From assembly GCA_017543265.1 (NCBI GenBank), contig JAFYGI010000048.1, forward strand, positions 1 through 64,000: a DNA stretch of 64,000 nucleotides, read 5' to 3'. The notes under the pieces were generated by a model. The model was not told where the DNA came from, ran no database searches, and was given only the letters and a program-made list of their open reading frames with translations. The position numbers were made by a program, and so were the translations under genes. This stretch comes from Bacillota bacterium. Its GTDB lineage: Bacteria; Bacillota; Clostridia; Lachnospirales; CAG-274. Positions within the stretch are counted from its first letter, which is position 1. Each line of letters starts with the position of its first letter. Below are positions 36,677-45,474 of the stretch, piece by piece.

Positions 36677-38035
36677 TCATTTCTTATATTTTGTTTCGGC
36701 GGGGAAGATACATTTTTCGTTAAGCACCTTCTGAAGCACCAGCGCCGCATCGGCAGCCGTAAGTGCATCGTCACAGTCAACGTTTACATACATGAAGTAA
36801 TCGGGTGTTATTTTTTCTATGGGCATTTTTACCCTTGAATCCAATACCTTCTGAAGTATCATTGCCGCATCGGCAGCGCTGAGTTTGTTCTCACCGCAGG
36901 CACCGCCAAAGATGGGTACATCTGTATTTCCGCCGCCACCGCCCTGTGACTTGGTAGTTGTCTCGGTAGTTGCTTCGGTGGTAGTTTGTGTTGTTGTCTG
37001 TGTAGTTGTCTGTGTTGTTGTCTGTGTTGTCGTTTCGGTCGTGGACTCGGTAGTTGTATTGTTTGTGCCGTTTGTGTAGCCGCCGCCGCTTGCCATTACC
37101 TTAAGGTGTGAGGGGTCAAGCACGGGATAGCTGTCCTTTACGGTGCCCTCATCCACGTTCTGGAACCATCTGTCGTTCTTGCCGTTTTCGTTAAGCTTGT
37201 AGGCTATCTCGCCGCTTTTTATCTGTGCGGCGCTTGCAGCCGTACAGCCCGAAGCATAGCTTACATACTTGGTCGAATCATAATAGCAGTTTGAAATGCT
37301 CGCGCTGCTCTTTATCTGACAGCCGATAGCATCCGCCCATTTTTTACGTCCCGAAACGCTTGTCTGGGTAGAGCTTATATTGTTTGATGCAAAGCAGTTT
37401 GTTATTGTACAGCCGTCGCTGGGCTTGCCGACGATACCGCCCGACATACCCACGCTGCCTATGGTACAGTTGTAGCTGTAGCAGTCCTTTATAACGCCGT
37501 CGCTTTTGTTAAGGCCCGCAAACGCGCCCGCATAAGCATCGTTATACTCGGATATGGGTGCATAGAAATAAGAATTTATTATGCCCAGATTTTTGATGGT
37601 GCCGTAGTTGAACGCAACCAGACCCGCCGTGCTGGCATCGGGGCAGTAAAGGCCGCTGATATAGTGACCCTGACCGTCTATAACGCCCTTGAAATTATAG
37701 GTCACGGGTGTTTTGTAAACACCCTTGCCGCCTATGGGTGTCCATGTCTTTGCACCCGTGCTGGATGCGGTCATAACACCGCTGTTTACAACTATATCGT
37801 TTGTTATTTTTACATTCATGAGTGCAGTCTCGCCCTCGTTGTACTTTTGCACTATCCAGTACAGCTCGTCAGCGGTGCCGACCAGGTAAAAACCGTCATT
37901 GTCCTTTGAGGGCTGTGTTGCCGCATAGGTATCCACGCCAAAGGCGGAGGATGCCGCTCTGTCCGCAAAACCAAGCGAAACAACGCCCATTACAGCTGCC
38001 GTAAGCAATGCTATAGTTTTTTTGTAAGCTTTCAT
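36677..38035 (-). CDS. Secreted GLUG protein with Thr-rich linker and dockerin-like C-terminus
   Basis: 452 residues. Signal peptide (about 1-39, ATA-ATQ), a GLUG region (60-300; GVIDGQGHYISGLYC, AGLVAFNYGTIKNLGI, SGGIVGK) closely related to the neighbour at 34734, a Thr/Gln linker of TTTQ repeats (about 325-365), a Gly-rich hinge and a C-terminal two-repeat dockerin-like module (LSAADAAMILQKVL; VDCDDALTAADAALVLQKVL). Calcium ligands of the first loop are partly replaced. The gene follows GH28 by 28 nt with AAAGGAG, so it probably shares its transcript. No enzymatic residues were recognised. Confidence 0.85.
   Translation of the reverse strand: MKAYKKTIALLTAAVMGVVSLGFADRAASSAFGVDTYAATQPSKDNDGFYLVGTADELYWIVQKYNEGETALMNVKITNDIVVNSGVMTASSTGAKTWTPIGGKGVYKTPVTYNFKGVIDGQGHYISGLYCPDASTAGLVAFNYGTIKNLGIINSYFYAPISEYNDAYAGAFAGLNKSDGVIKDCYSYNCTIGSVGMSGGIVGKPSDGCTITNCFASNNISSTQTSVSGRKKWADAIGCQIKSSASISNCYYDSTKYVSYASGCTAASAAQIKSGEIAYKLNENGKNDRWFQNVDEGTVKDSYPVLDPSHLKVMASGGGYTNGTNNTTTESTTETTTQTTTQTTTQTTTQTTTEATTETTTKSQGGGGGNTDVPIFGGACGENKLSAADAAMILQKVLDSRVKMPIEKITPDYFMYVNVDCDDALTAADAALVLQKVLNEKCIFPAETKYKK
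36980..37034 (-). repeat. 12-nt repeat encoding the TTTQ linker
   Basis: In-frame units close to GTTGTCTGTGTT recur about four times. They encode TTTQ units whose number could vary between strains. Confidence 0.75.
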
Positions 38036-38063
38036 TTTTGTTATCTCCTTTTTGTGTCCCCTG

Positions 38064-39410
38064 TTAAAGTTTTGTTATATTTACATTTTCCGTCACGATG
38101 TTTTCCGCATTTTCGGTCTTAACATCCTTGTCGGAAGCAATATTTATATTTTTTAATGTTATGTCGTGTACAGGCATAACGGAAAGGCCACTTATGGAAA
38201 TGGGCGTGCCCGCCTTTGCGCAGTTTACGTTTTGTATGACGATGTTTTTAAACTCGGGCACTTCCTCGGGTGCTACCTGCTGTCCCTCCTTGGTGTCCAT
38301 GTCATAGCCCATTGTAAAGATTATGGCCTCCTTGGGTATCTCCGTCATGTCGATATTGTCAACAAAGATATCCTCCACTACGCCGCCTCTGCCCAGACAG
38401 CTTTTAAAGCGCAGACCCGTGTCCGTACCGATAAAGGTGCAGTCGGTTATCTGTATGTTTTTAACGCCGCCCGACATTTCGCTGCCTATTACAAAGCCGC
38501 CGTGGCCGTGATATACGGTACAGTTTTTAAACTCGACATATTCGCAGGGCTTGCCCAGCTTTCTGCCGTCCTCGTTCTTGCCCGATTTTACGCACAGCGC
38601 ATCATCACCCACATCAAACACGCTGTCATACACCTTTACATATTTACAGCTGTCAACGTCAAGGCCGTCGCCGTTTTGCGAGAACCACGGATTGCGCACG
38701 TTTACGTTTCTGATGGTAACGTGCTCACAGCACCACGGGTGCAGGTTCCACGCGGGCGAATTCTGGAAGGTAACGCCCTCGAGCAGTACCTTTTTGCAGT
38801 TTGTGAAATTTACCATTGCGGGGCGAAGGAAGTCGCGGTATTTTTCGCATTCCTCCTTATTGCGCAAAAGCGCAGGCTCCTTTACAAGGGTAAGGTTGCC
38901 CAGCTTTGCGGCCTCCGTAGGCCACCAGCTTTCCTCCTTGCCTTCAAGCACGGTGCCACCGCCCTTTACAAGCGCATCCCATTGTCTTTCGGGCAGTTTG
39001 AAGCGCTTTACGGGTCTCCACGCGCCGCCGCTGCCGTCAATGACACCGCTGCCCGTTATTGCCACGTTTTCAAGCTCTCTGCCGTATATCGGCGATACGC
39101 AGCGATAGGTGAAAAAGCCCTCAAAGCTTGTGTTGATAAGCGGATAGTCGTAAAAATCCTCCGAAAACTTTATCACCGCACCGCTTTCAAGATGCAGATC
39201 GACATTGCTTTCAAGGCGTATCGGCCCCGTCAGCCATATGCCGCGCGGTACCACGACCCTGCCGCCGCCCTTTTGTGCGCAGTCGCTTATTGCTTTTTCA
39301 AAGGCCTCTGTGTTTTTTACCCTGCCGCCCGAAACGGCGCCGTAATTTGTTATGTCAAAGGTCTGCTGTTCAAACTTAGGTAAAACAACATCAAAATTGA
39401 GTTTTTCCAT
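38064..39410 (-). CDS. GH28 polygalacturonase-type enzyme, probably cytoplasmic
   Basis: 448 residues, right-handed beta-helix. GH28 motifs are all present: NGDGLDVDSCK (about 252-262), GDDALCVKSG (about 273-282), GHGGFVIGSE (about 302-311) and RFKS (about 335), giving the three catalytic Asp, the His and the Arg/Lys. The N-terminus (MEKLNFDVVLPKFEQQTFDI) has no signal peptide, so it likely trims galacturonan oligomers inside the cell, as exo-acting GH28 enzymes do. It is the first gene of a minus-strand unit continuing into two GLUG-dockerin genes and metA. Ribosome site AAAGGGGTG; extended -10 promoter at 39484. Confidence 0.93.
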   Translation of the reverse strand: MEKLNFDVVLPKFEQQTFDITNYGAVSGGRVKNTEAFEKAISDCAQKGGGRVVVPRGIWLTGPIRLESNVDLHLESGAVIKFSEDFYDYPLINTSFEGFFTYRCVSPIYGRELENVAITGSGVIDGSGGAWRPVKRFKLPERQWDALVKGGGTVLEGKEESWWPTEAAKLGNLTLVKEPALLRNKEECEKYRDFLRPAMVNFTNCKKVLLEGVTFQNSPAWNLHPWCCEHVTIRNVNVRNPWFSQNGDGLDVDSCKYVKVYDSVFDVGDDALCVKSGKNEDGRKLGKPCEYVEFKNCTVYHGHGGFVIGSEMSGGVKNIQITDCTFIGTDTGLRFKSCLGRGGVVEDIFVDNIDMTEIPKEAIIFTMGYDMDTKEGQQVAPEEVPEFKNIVIQNVNCAKAGTPISISGLSVMPVHDITLKNINIASDKDVKTENAENIVTENVNITKL

Positions 39411-39624
39411 GAAAACACCCCTTTCATACCGTTTTATATGTGTGCAAGCCGTTTTTTCTCCCTCTTACACACCCTGTCATATAATTATAACACATTGCAC
39501 AACAAATTACCAGTATTTTTTATTCAATGCGGATATGAACGGCAAAATTTTATCCGCACTTGCAAAAGGCACGGATATATGCTAAAATATCCACAGCGGA
39601 TCACTATCTCAAGGAGGTATTTAC
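39411..39624. promoter_or_regulatory. Divergent promoter region between GH28 and a membrane protein gene
   Basis: Minus strand: extended -10 TG-T-TATAAT at 39492-39484 drives GH28. Plus strand: TTGCAA (39560-39565), 17 bp, TAAAAT (39583-39588) drives the gene at 39625. Between them lies TGCGGATA (39528-39535) inverted against TATCCGCA (39551-39558), with further GGATAT/ATATCC copies at 39573-39592, a likely operator cluster. Confidence 0.65.
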
Positions 39625-40623
39625 ATGAAAAAGCTGGAGTCCTTAATACGCCAAAAGGGCATAAAGACTGCCGCACTGCTTGTGCTTATGTTTGCGGCGG
39701 TGCTTATCGTATATCATCTTATAACATTTTTCGGATTGTCGTACTTTTTTACGGGCAAAAACCTTTCGCTGGGGCCTATAGGCGAAAACCGTGCCTACGC
39801 CAAGGCGCACTTTGACATGGCGCGTATGATAGCACCCGGGCGCGAGGATGAGCCCGCCGTGTTTGCCGTGCTTTGCCCCGACAAGCGCAGCAGCTTTATA
39901 CTGCTGACCACCGCCGAGGGTGCCCAAAAGATAAACAAAAAGCTGGAAAACGGCAAGACCGTGAATGTACGCGGCACGGTCACACCGCTGGACGAGGATA
40001 CAAGGACAAAGTACACACCCTATTTAAGGCAGTACGGATACGAGCTTTCGCTTTTGCGCGGCGATATAATGACACAGATGACATTTTCGCAGTATTACGC
40101 ACAGCACAAAATAATAAACAGCATTACGCTTATAATACTGCTTTTGATACTGTTTTTCCTGCTGCGCAGCCTTATGTACGGCTCATACGGCAAGTTAAAG
40201 GCCAACGCGCGTAAGTTCGGCTACGAGCTTGACGACATCAAAAAGGACTTTGAGACCGCCGAGAAATTCGGCAAGACAAGCGTGGGCAGCAAATACATCT
40301 ATGTTACAAAGGCACCGATCACCGCCGTTGCGGGCGATGATGCCGTGCTTGCCTACCTGCACTGCACAACGGACACAAAATCGTCAAAGACGCTTAAACG
40401 CGGCAAATACTCCGTTGTGATAGTTGACCGCAAGGGCAGGGAATACGAGATACCCTACCCAAGCGAGGCAAAGGCCATGGAGGCTCTTGCCGCAATAGGC
40501 CGCTTTTCGCATATAACGATAAGCTATACCGACGAGCACCGCAATAAGGTGCGTACCTCGCTTAAAACCTATGTGGAAATGGCGGAAAACAAAAAACAGG
40601 ACAATAAAAAGCTTGAACAATAA
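39625..40623 (+). CDS. Membrane protein of unknown function
   Basis: 332 residues. Two transmembrane segments, one near the N-terminus (about 16-40) and one at about 172-192, flank an external region of about 130 residues (LGPIGENRAYAKAHFDM..., KTVNVRGTVTPLDEDT). The C-terminal 140 residues are cytoplasmic and basic (KYIYVTKAPITAVAGDDAVL, YSVVIVDRKGREYEIPYPS). The layout resembles DUF6709-type proteins, but I am not certain of the family. Ribosome site AAGGAGGT; terminator at 40624. It stands alone between GH28 and dnaB. Confidence 0.85.
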   Translation: MKKLESLIRQKGIKTAALLVLMFAAVLIVYHLITFFGLSYFFTGKNLSLGPIGENRAYAKAHFDMARMIAPGREDEPAVFAVLCPDKRSSFILLTTAEGAQKINKKLENGKTVNVRGTVTPLDEDTRTKYTPYLRQYGYELSLLRGDIMTQMTFSQYYAQHKIINSITLIILLLILFFLLRSLMYGSYGKLKANARKFGYELDDIKKDFETAEKFGKTSVGSKYIYVTKAPITAVAGDDAVLAYLHCTTDTKSSKTLKRGKYSVVIVDRKGREYEIPYPSEAKAMEALAAIGRFSHITISYTDEHRNKVRTSLKTYVEMAENKKQDNKKLEQ

Positions 40624-40658
40624 AAAAAGGGGTCGAAACACAGGTTTCGGCCCTTTTT
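40624..40658. terminator. Bidirectional terminator after the membrane protein and dnaB
   Basis: AAAAAGGG-GTCGAAAC / GTTTCGG-CCCTTTTT hairpin with ACAG loop, flanked by A and T runs. Confidence 0.9.
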
Positions 40659-40662
40659 ATTG

Positions 40663-42072
40663 TTAAAAAATGCTGTCCTCGTCATTGTCCACCATATCGG
40701 GCGGAATGTCGATATTGACCTTTTCAAGATTTGCAAACTGCGTATACTGGCCTAACCATGCAAGGTTGACAGTACCCGTGGGGCCGTGTCTGTGCTTGGC
40801 GATAATGACCTCCGCCTGACCCGGCACCTCGCAATGCTCCTTCGTGTAATATTCGTCCCTGTACAAAAAGCATACCATATCGGCATCCTGCTCTATCGCA
40901 CCGCTGTCACGCAGGTCGGACAGCACGGGACGGTGGTCTGTACGGCTGTCGGGGCCGCGTCCCAGCTGCGAAAGCGCGATAACGGGGATATCCAGTTCAC
41001 GCGCAACACCCTTTAAGGATTTTGAGTTGAACGCCACATCCTGCTGCTGGGAGTCGCTTTTTCTGCCTGAACCGCCCTCCATCAGCTGAAGGTAGTCCAC
41101 CACCACCAGCCCTATATCGTGCTCCATTTTAAGCTTGCGGCATTTTGCACGCAGCTCCGCCGCGGTGATGCCCGCCGTATCGTCTATGTAAATAGGTGCC
41201 TCGGACATAACGCCCATGCCGTGAATAAGCTTTTCCCACTCGTCCATGCTAAGGCTGCCCGTTTTCACCTTTTGACTGTCCACCTGTGATATGCTGCATA
41301 AAAGTCTGTGACCAAGCTGTTCCGCCGACATTTCCATTGAAAAAACGGCTGTCGGTATCTTGCCGTGTACCGCCGCATACTGGGCGATATTCAGGGCAAA
41401 CGCCGTTTTGCCCATAGCGGGACGCGCCGCCACTATGACCAGGTCGGAATTTTGCAGGCCGCTCGTCCTGCCGTCAAAATCCGTAAAGCCCGTTTCTATG
41501 CCCGTGATGCTGCCGTCGGAGCGGCTTGCCTTTTCAATGTTTTCAAGCACCCTTGCAAGGACATCGTTGATATGCACAAAGTCCTCGCTTTTGCGGTTTT
41601 GCCTTATGTCAAAGACACGCTTTTCCGCCAGCTCCAGCACATCCTCCACGTTGTCCATTGCCTCAAAGCAGGCATCGCTTATATCGCCGCCCGCGCTTAT
41701 CAGCCCGCGCAGCAGCGCCTTGTCCTGCACTATCTTGACATAATGCCCCGTCTGTGCGGTGGTGCTGACCAGACCCGCCAGATGCCTTATATACCTGTCG
41801 CCGCCCGCCTTTTCAAGCAAAGCCTTTTCGGTCAGACGGTTTTTAAGGGTAATGTAGTTTATGGGCTTGCCCGCGTTGTAAAGCTCTTCTATGGCAAAAT
41901 ATATTTCCCTGTTGGCGGGATTGTAAAAATCATTGCCGCCAAGCCCCGCCTCTATGGCGATACGCACACCGTTGCCGTCGCATATCATACAGCCCAGCAC
42001 GGCCTGCTCCGCATCCTCGTCATGCGGCGGGATACGGTTTATGTACCTGTTTTCGTTGTCATTTTCAGCCAT
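40663..42072 (-). CDS. dnaB: Replicative DNA helicase DnaB
   Basis: 469 residues. N-terminal DnaG-interacting domain (about 10-120; PPHDEDAEQAVLGCMICD) and RecA-like C-terminal domain with Walker A (VAARPAMGKTAFALNIA, near 219), Walker B (LVVVDYLQLM), the DnaB H3 motif around SKSLKGVARELDIPVIALSQL, and a GAIEQDADMVCFLYRDEYY arginine-finger segment. It unwinds DNA at the fork. It is the terminal gene of the pheA-gdpP-rplI-dnaB cluster, 7 nt after rplI, the usual neighbour in Firmicutes. Confidence 0.98.
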   Translation of the reverse strand: MAENDNENRYINRIPPHDEDAEQAVLGCMICDGNGVRIAIEAGLGGNDFYNPANREIYFAIEELYNAGKPINYITLKNRLTEKALLEKAGGDRYIRHLAGLVSTTAQTGHYVKIVQDKALLRGLISAGGDISDACFEAMDNVEDVLELAEKRVFDIRQNRKSEDFVHINDVLARVLENIEKASRSDGSITGIETGFTDFDGRTSGLQNSDLVIVAARPAMGKTAFALNIAQYAAVHGKIPTAVFSMEMSAEQLGHRLLCSISQVDSQKVKTGSLSMDEWEKLIHGMGVMSEAPIYIDDTAGITAAELRAKCRKLKMEHDIGLVVVDYLQLMEGGSGRKSDSQQQDVAFNSKSLKGVARELDIPVIALSQLGRGPDSRTDHRPVLSDLRDSGAIEQDADMVCFLYRDEYYTKEHCEVPGQAEVIIAKHRHGPTGTVNLAWLGQYTQFANLEKVNIDIPPDMVDNDEDSIF

Positions 42073-42079
42073 AATAAAT

Positions 42080-42523
42080 TCAAGCCTGCTCCACTGTTAC
42101 CTTCAATTGTGCGCTTACCTTCGGATGAAGCTTTACCGTGACCGTCTTTTCGCCGACTGTCTTTATAGCCTCCGCCGAAATTTTCTTTTTCTCTATATCA
42201 AGACCCGTCTGCTCCTTTAAAGCAGCCGCTATCTCCTTGTTTGTAACGGCACCGAAAAGCTTGCCGTTGTCGCCTATTTTAACGGGTATCCTGACCGTTA
42301 CCTGCTCCAGCTTTTTGCAAAGCTCCTGCGCCTGCTCCAGCACGGCCTGTGCCTGTGCGGCCTCGGCCTTTTTCTGGTTGTCCAGCTTTTTAAGGTTGTT
42401 GCCCTCGGCCTCTACCGCCAGCTTGCGCGGGAAAAGAAAGTTTTTTGCATAGCCGTCGTTGGCATTTATTATCTGATCCTTTTTGCCTACACCCTTTACA
42501 TCCTGTAAAAGTATTACCTTCAT
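42080..42523 (-). CDS. rplI: 50S ribosomal protein L9
   Basis: 147 residues, bL9. The N-terminal rRNA-binding domain ([36 protein letters not shown]) is joined by a long central helix to a C-terminal domain (about 85-147; [23 protein letters not shown]). Ribosome site AAAGAGGTAC. It lies between gdpP and dnaB, the classic Firmicute order. Confidence 0.98.
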   Translation of the reverse strand: MKVILLQDVKGVGKKDQIINANDGYAKNFLFPRKLAVEAEGNNLKKLDNQKKAEAAQAQAVLEQAQELCKKLEQVTVRIPVKIGDNGKLFGAVTNKEIAAALKEQTGLDIEKKKISAEAIKTVGEKTVTVKLHPKVSAQLKVTVEQA

Positions 42524-42540
42524 TTATTTGTACCTCTTTC

Positions 42541-44253
42541 CTATTGTTTAAGATATTCCTCTATGGTCTGCTTCAAAAGGGCTATTGCATCCTCTGTCGA
42601 AGAGTCCTTGAGCTGTGCGGCCGCACCGCTTTGATGACCGCCGCCGCCCATTTTTTCCATTATCCACTGCACATTTACCCTGCCGAGACTGCGGGCGCTG
42701 ATATAGACCGTGCCGTCCATCTCGTTCATAACAAAGCTGGCCTCTATGCCCTTTATGCCGAGCAGCTCGTCCGCCGACTGGGCAATAAGCACGATGGGGT
42801 TGTCCACACGGATACGAAGCACGGATATTGCCATATTTTTGTTGTATATTTCCGCATCACGCACAACGGCGGCCTTTGCGACATAGGCATCCAGCGTGTT
42901 CTGGAAAAGCCTGCGCACGGCGACCGTATCCGCGCCCAGCTGTTTAAGATAAGCCGCAGCCTGGAATGTCATGGAGCTTGTCTTGAATGCAAAGTTTTTG
43001 GTATCCACCGTGATACCCGCCAGCAGACCCTCCGCCTCGGTCTTTGTAAGGCGGATGCCCTTGTTCATATACATCAGCATCTCCGTAATAAGCTCGCTTG
43101 CGGAGGATGCAAATGACTCGTGATAGGTGAGTGCATAGCCCTCTATCGCACCGGGACCCTTGCGGTGATGGTCTATGACCACAAGCTGTTTTGCCTTTTC
43201 CACCAGCTCGGGGCACTCGCATATAGCCTTTTTATGCGTGTCCACAACAACGACCAGGGTACGCCGCCTTAACTGCTTGAGCGCCGTATCGCCGTCTATA
43301 AACACGCTTTCGTACCTGTTGTCGTCCATAAGGCTTTTGTACAGCGTGGAAATGCTTGAATTAACGCTGCCAAGCACTATATGACACTTTCTGCCGAAAA
43401 ACTCGCATATCGAGAAAATGCCCGCACAGCTGCCGAGGCTGTCAAGGTCGGGGCTTTTGTGACCCATAACGATAACATCGGTGCAGGTCTTTATAAGCTC
43501 GACAAAGCCGTAGGCCTTCATACGCGCACGCACGCCCGTATTTGTGCTTATCTCACGGCCGTTGCCCCCGATAAACTGATACTTGTCCTCGCCCTCTTTG
43601 ACTACCACCTGCGCACCGCCGCGTGCCAGCGCAAGATCCACCGCACCGCGTGCATACTCCATGCACTGCGACATCGTGGTACCGTTTATGCCTATACCTA
43701 TACTCATTGACATAGGTATACCGTCCATATCTATTTTGCTTATCATTTCCATAATGGAAAACTTGCTTTTTTTCAGCTCCGCCAGCTGATCCTCACGCAG
43801 GATAAAAAGATACTTGTCCTGCTCAAACTTGCGCACTATGCCGCCAAGCTCCGTAAAATACTCGTTTATCTTGCGGTCAACAACAGCCATCATGTGCGGA
43901 TGGCGCACTTCCTCCATATTTTCCTTTATCTCGGTGTAATTGTCAAGCACCAGAAGCGCCGCCATAATGCGGCCGCCCGCTTCCTCCGCCTTAAGGTCGG
44001 ACTGGAAGATGTAAACATCCGTTTTGCCGTCAATGGTCACATCGGTAACAAAGTTGTACTCCGTATCGTTTATGACCGTTTTCTGCTCCCTTGCGGTAAT
44101 GTCGTAGCCCTCAAAGATATCCGTTATTTTAAACAGGCTGTCCCCTTGATGAAGCGGCGCAAAGGTGCTTTTGAAAACATTGTTGCAAAACAAAATATCC
44201 ATATTTGTATTTATTTGTACATACGCCATAGGAAAAGTACATTCTGTTGTCAT
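42541..44253 (-). CDS. gdpP: Cyclic-di-AMP phosphodiesterase GdpP without membrane anchor
   Basis: 570 residues from ATG 44253. GdpP normally starts with two transmembrane segments before its PAS, degenerate GGDEF and DHH/DHHA1 parts. Here the protein begins directly in the PAS-like region (MTTECTFPMAYVQINTNMDI), with no upstream sequence coding for a hydrophobic segment. The degenerate GGDEF is at about 110-245 (IVRKFEQDKYLFIL, IGIGINGTTMSQCMEYA). The DHH motifs are intact: MGHKSPDLDSLGS, VVDTHK, VIDHHRKG, GITVDTKNF, and DHHA1 has GGGGHQSGAA. It should hydrolyse c-di-AMP as a soluble enzyme. Confidence 0.93.
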   Translation of the reverse strand: MTTECTFPMAYVQINTNMDILFCNNVFKSTFAPLHQGDSLFKITDIFEGYDITAREQKTVINDTEYNFVTDVTIDGKTDVYIFQSDLKAEEAGGRIMAALLVLDNYTEIKENMEEVRHPHMMAVVDRKINEYFTELGGIVRKFEQDKYLFILREDQLAELKKSKFSIMEMISKIDMDGIPMSMSIGIGINGTTMSQCMEYARGAVDLALARGGAQVVVKEGEDKYQFIGGNGREISTNTGVRARMKAYGFVELIKTCTDVIVMGHKSPDLDSLGSCAGIFSICEFFGRKCHIVLGSVNSSISTLYKSLMDDNRYESVFIDGDTALKQLRRRTLVVVVDTHKKAICECPELVEKAKQLVVIDHHRKGPGAIEGYALTYHESFASSASELITEMLMYMNKGIRLTKTEAEGLLAGITVDTKNFAFKTSSMTFQAAAYLKQLGADTVAVRRLFQNTLDAYVAKAAVVRDAEIYNKNMAISVLRIRVDNPIVLIAQSADELLGIKGIEASFVMNEMDGTVYISARSLGRVNVQWIMEKMGGGGHQSGAAAQLKDSSTEDAIALLKQTIEEYLKQ

Positions 44254-44272
44254 GTCATTAGCCCCTTCGGAA

Positions 44273-44584
44273 TTATTTTCCCCCGATAAACGCAAGCACG
44301 GCCCTGTGATCCGCGCTGTAATCGTCACAGCGCACCATGCCCGTCCTTGCCTGTCTGTTAAGCTCCGTACCGAGCCTTTGCAGGTCAATGCCCCTGCGGT
44401 TTGCAAGCATCAGCAAAAGCTCCGCAGCGTGTGCAAACTCCTCCTCGCACAGCGCCGCCCTGCTGCCCATGGCAGTTTGCCTGAAAACAGATGCGATGCT
44501 TTGCAGAAGCTCGGCCTTTAATTCCTCTGTTTTTGCGGCATAGCCCACTATGTCACGGCCTATATCCGCACTATTATCTTTCAT
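44273..44584 (-). CDS. Small hypothetical protein upstream of gdpP
   Basis: 103 residues from ATG 44584 (GGGAG upstream, spaced wide). Mostly helical (EELKAELLQSIASVFRQTAM, EEEFAHAAELLLMLANRRGI) with a short C-terminal tail ending FIGGK. No family recognised. It lies in the co-directional run between pheA and gdpP, at the position where DUF2232-type proteins often sit, but it has no membrane segments. Confidence 0.6.
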   Translation of the reverse strand: MKDNSADIGRDIVGYAAKTEELKAELLQSIASVFRQTAMGSRAALCEEEFAHAAELLLMLANRRGIDLQRLGTELNRQARTGMVRCDDYSADHRAVLAFIGGK

Positions 44585-44622
44585 TATACCATACAACTCC
44601 CATATTATACAAGTATTTTATT

Positions 44623-45453
44623 TTATCGCCTGTCAAGCACGGGATACGAGCCCAGTATTTTAAAAAACGATGTTTTTCTTTTAAGCATTACAAGCGCATC
44701 CTGAAGATCCTTCCAATTGTCGGCCTTTTCAAGGTCGATATAGAACACATACTCGTTCGGGTGGTTTTTCATGGGTCTGGAAACGATGCGCGACATATTC
44801 ACATCCCAGATAGCCAGTATATCCAAAAGCTTGTACAGCGAGCCCGGCTCATGCACGGTCGAAAAGCAGATAGTCGTCTTGTAATTTTCGGCGGCTATGG
44901 GCTGTTCGGTGCTTTTTTTGCTGACCACCACAAACTCGGTGAAATTTATCTTGCTGTCCTGAATGTTCTCCGCCGCTATCTCCAGATCGTAGACCCTTGC
45001 AGCAACGGCGGGCGCGACAGCGGCAATGTTTTCCTCGCTTTCGGCCGTCATTTTTGCCGCAGCCGCCGTGGACTGCGCCGCAATGGCGGGCACATTTTCA
45101 TAATGCTCGTACAGATAATGCCTGCACTGTGCAAGCGCGTGGGGGTGCGAGTACACCGCTTTCAGACTGCCCCTGTCCGCGCCCTTTTTTAGCATCAAAT
45201 TTTGTCTTACAGGCAGCACCACAAGCTGCTGTATGTATAAATTCAAATCAAAGATAAGCGCATCCACCGTGGCGTTTACCGTGCCCTCGGTGGAATTTTC
45301 TATCGGCACTATGCCGCAGTCCAGCTCACCCTTTTCAACCGCCATAAGCACCTGATAAATGCTGTCATACGGCCTTATCTCGTCCTCTTTAAAAACCTCC
45401 AGCGCCGCCTGGTGCGAAAAAGTCCCCAGCGGGCCCAGATATCCTGCTTTCAT
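44623..45453 (-). CDS. pheA: Prephenate dehydratase with ACT domain
   Basis: 276 residues. Prephenate dehydratase domain (1-180) with GYLGPLGTFSHQAA, VPIENSTEGTVNATVD, YSHPHALAQCRHYL and NFTEFVVVSKK, where the T of TEF is catalytic; then an ACT regulatory domain (about 195-270; HEPGSLYKLLDILAIWDVNMSRIVSRP) for phenylalanine feedback. It makes phenylpyruvate from prephenate supplied by the chorismate mutase fused to Cmk at 21132. Ribosome site AAAAGGAG; preceded by two paralogous lipoprotein genes. Confidence 0.97.
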   Translation of the reverse strand: MKAGYLGPLGTFSHQAALEVFKEDEIRPYDSIYQVLMAVEKGELDCGIVPIENSTEGTVNATVDALIFDLNLYIQQLVVLPVRQNLMLKKGADRGSLKAVYSHPHALAQCRHYLYEHYENVPAIAAQSTAAAAKMTAESEENIAAVAPAVAARVYDLEIAAENIQDSKINFTEFVVVSKKSTEQPIAAENYKTTICFSTVHEPGSLYKLLDILAIWDVNMSRIVSRPMKNHPNEYVFYIDLEKADNWKDLQDALVMLKRKTSFFKILGSYPVLDRR

Positions 45454-45474
45454 ATCAGCTCTCCTTTTGTGCCG

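Noticed and set aside
36955-37060. A CRISPR-like array
   Set aside because: The 12-nt units are in-frame codon repeats encoding TTTQ in a linker, with no spacers.
44254-44406. A longer start for gdpP giving 51 more residues
   Set aside because: The extra residues are antisense-type composition over the upstream small ORF and contain no membrane segment; ATG 44253 has a usable ribosome site.
44590-44640. A TTGACA/TATAAT pair upstream of the small ORF before gdpP
   Set aside because: The spacing is 21 bp and the -35 lies in the pheA coding end, so it is probably chance.
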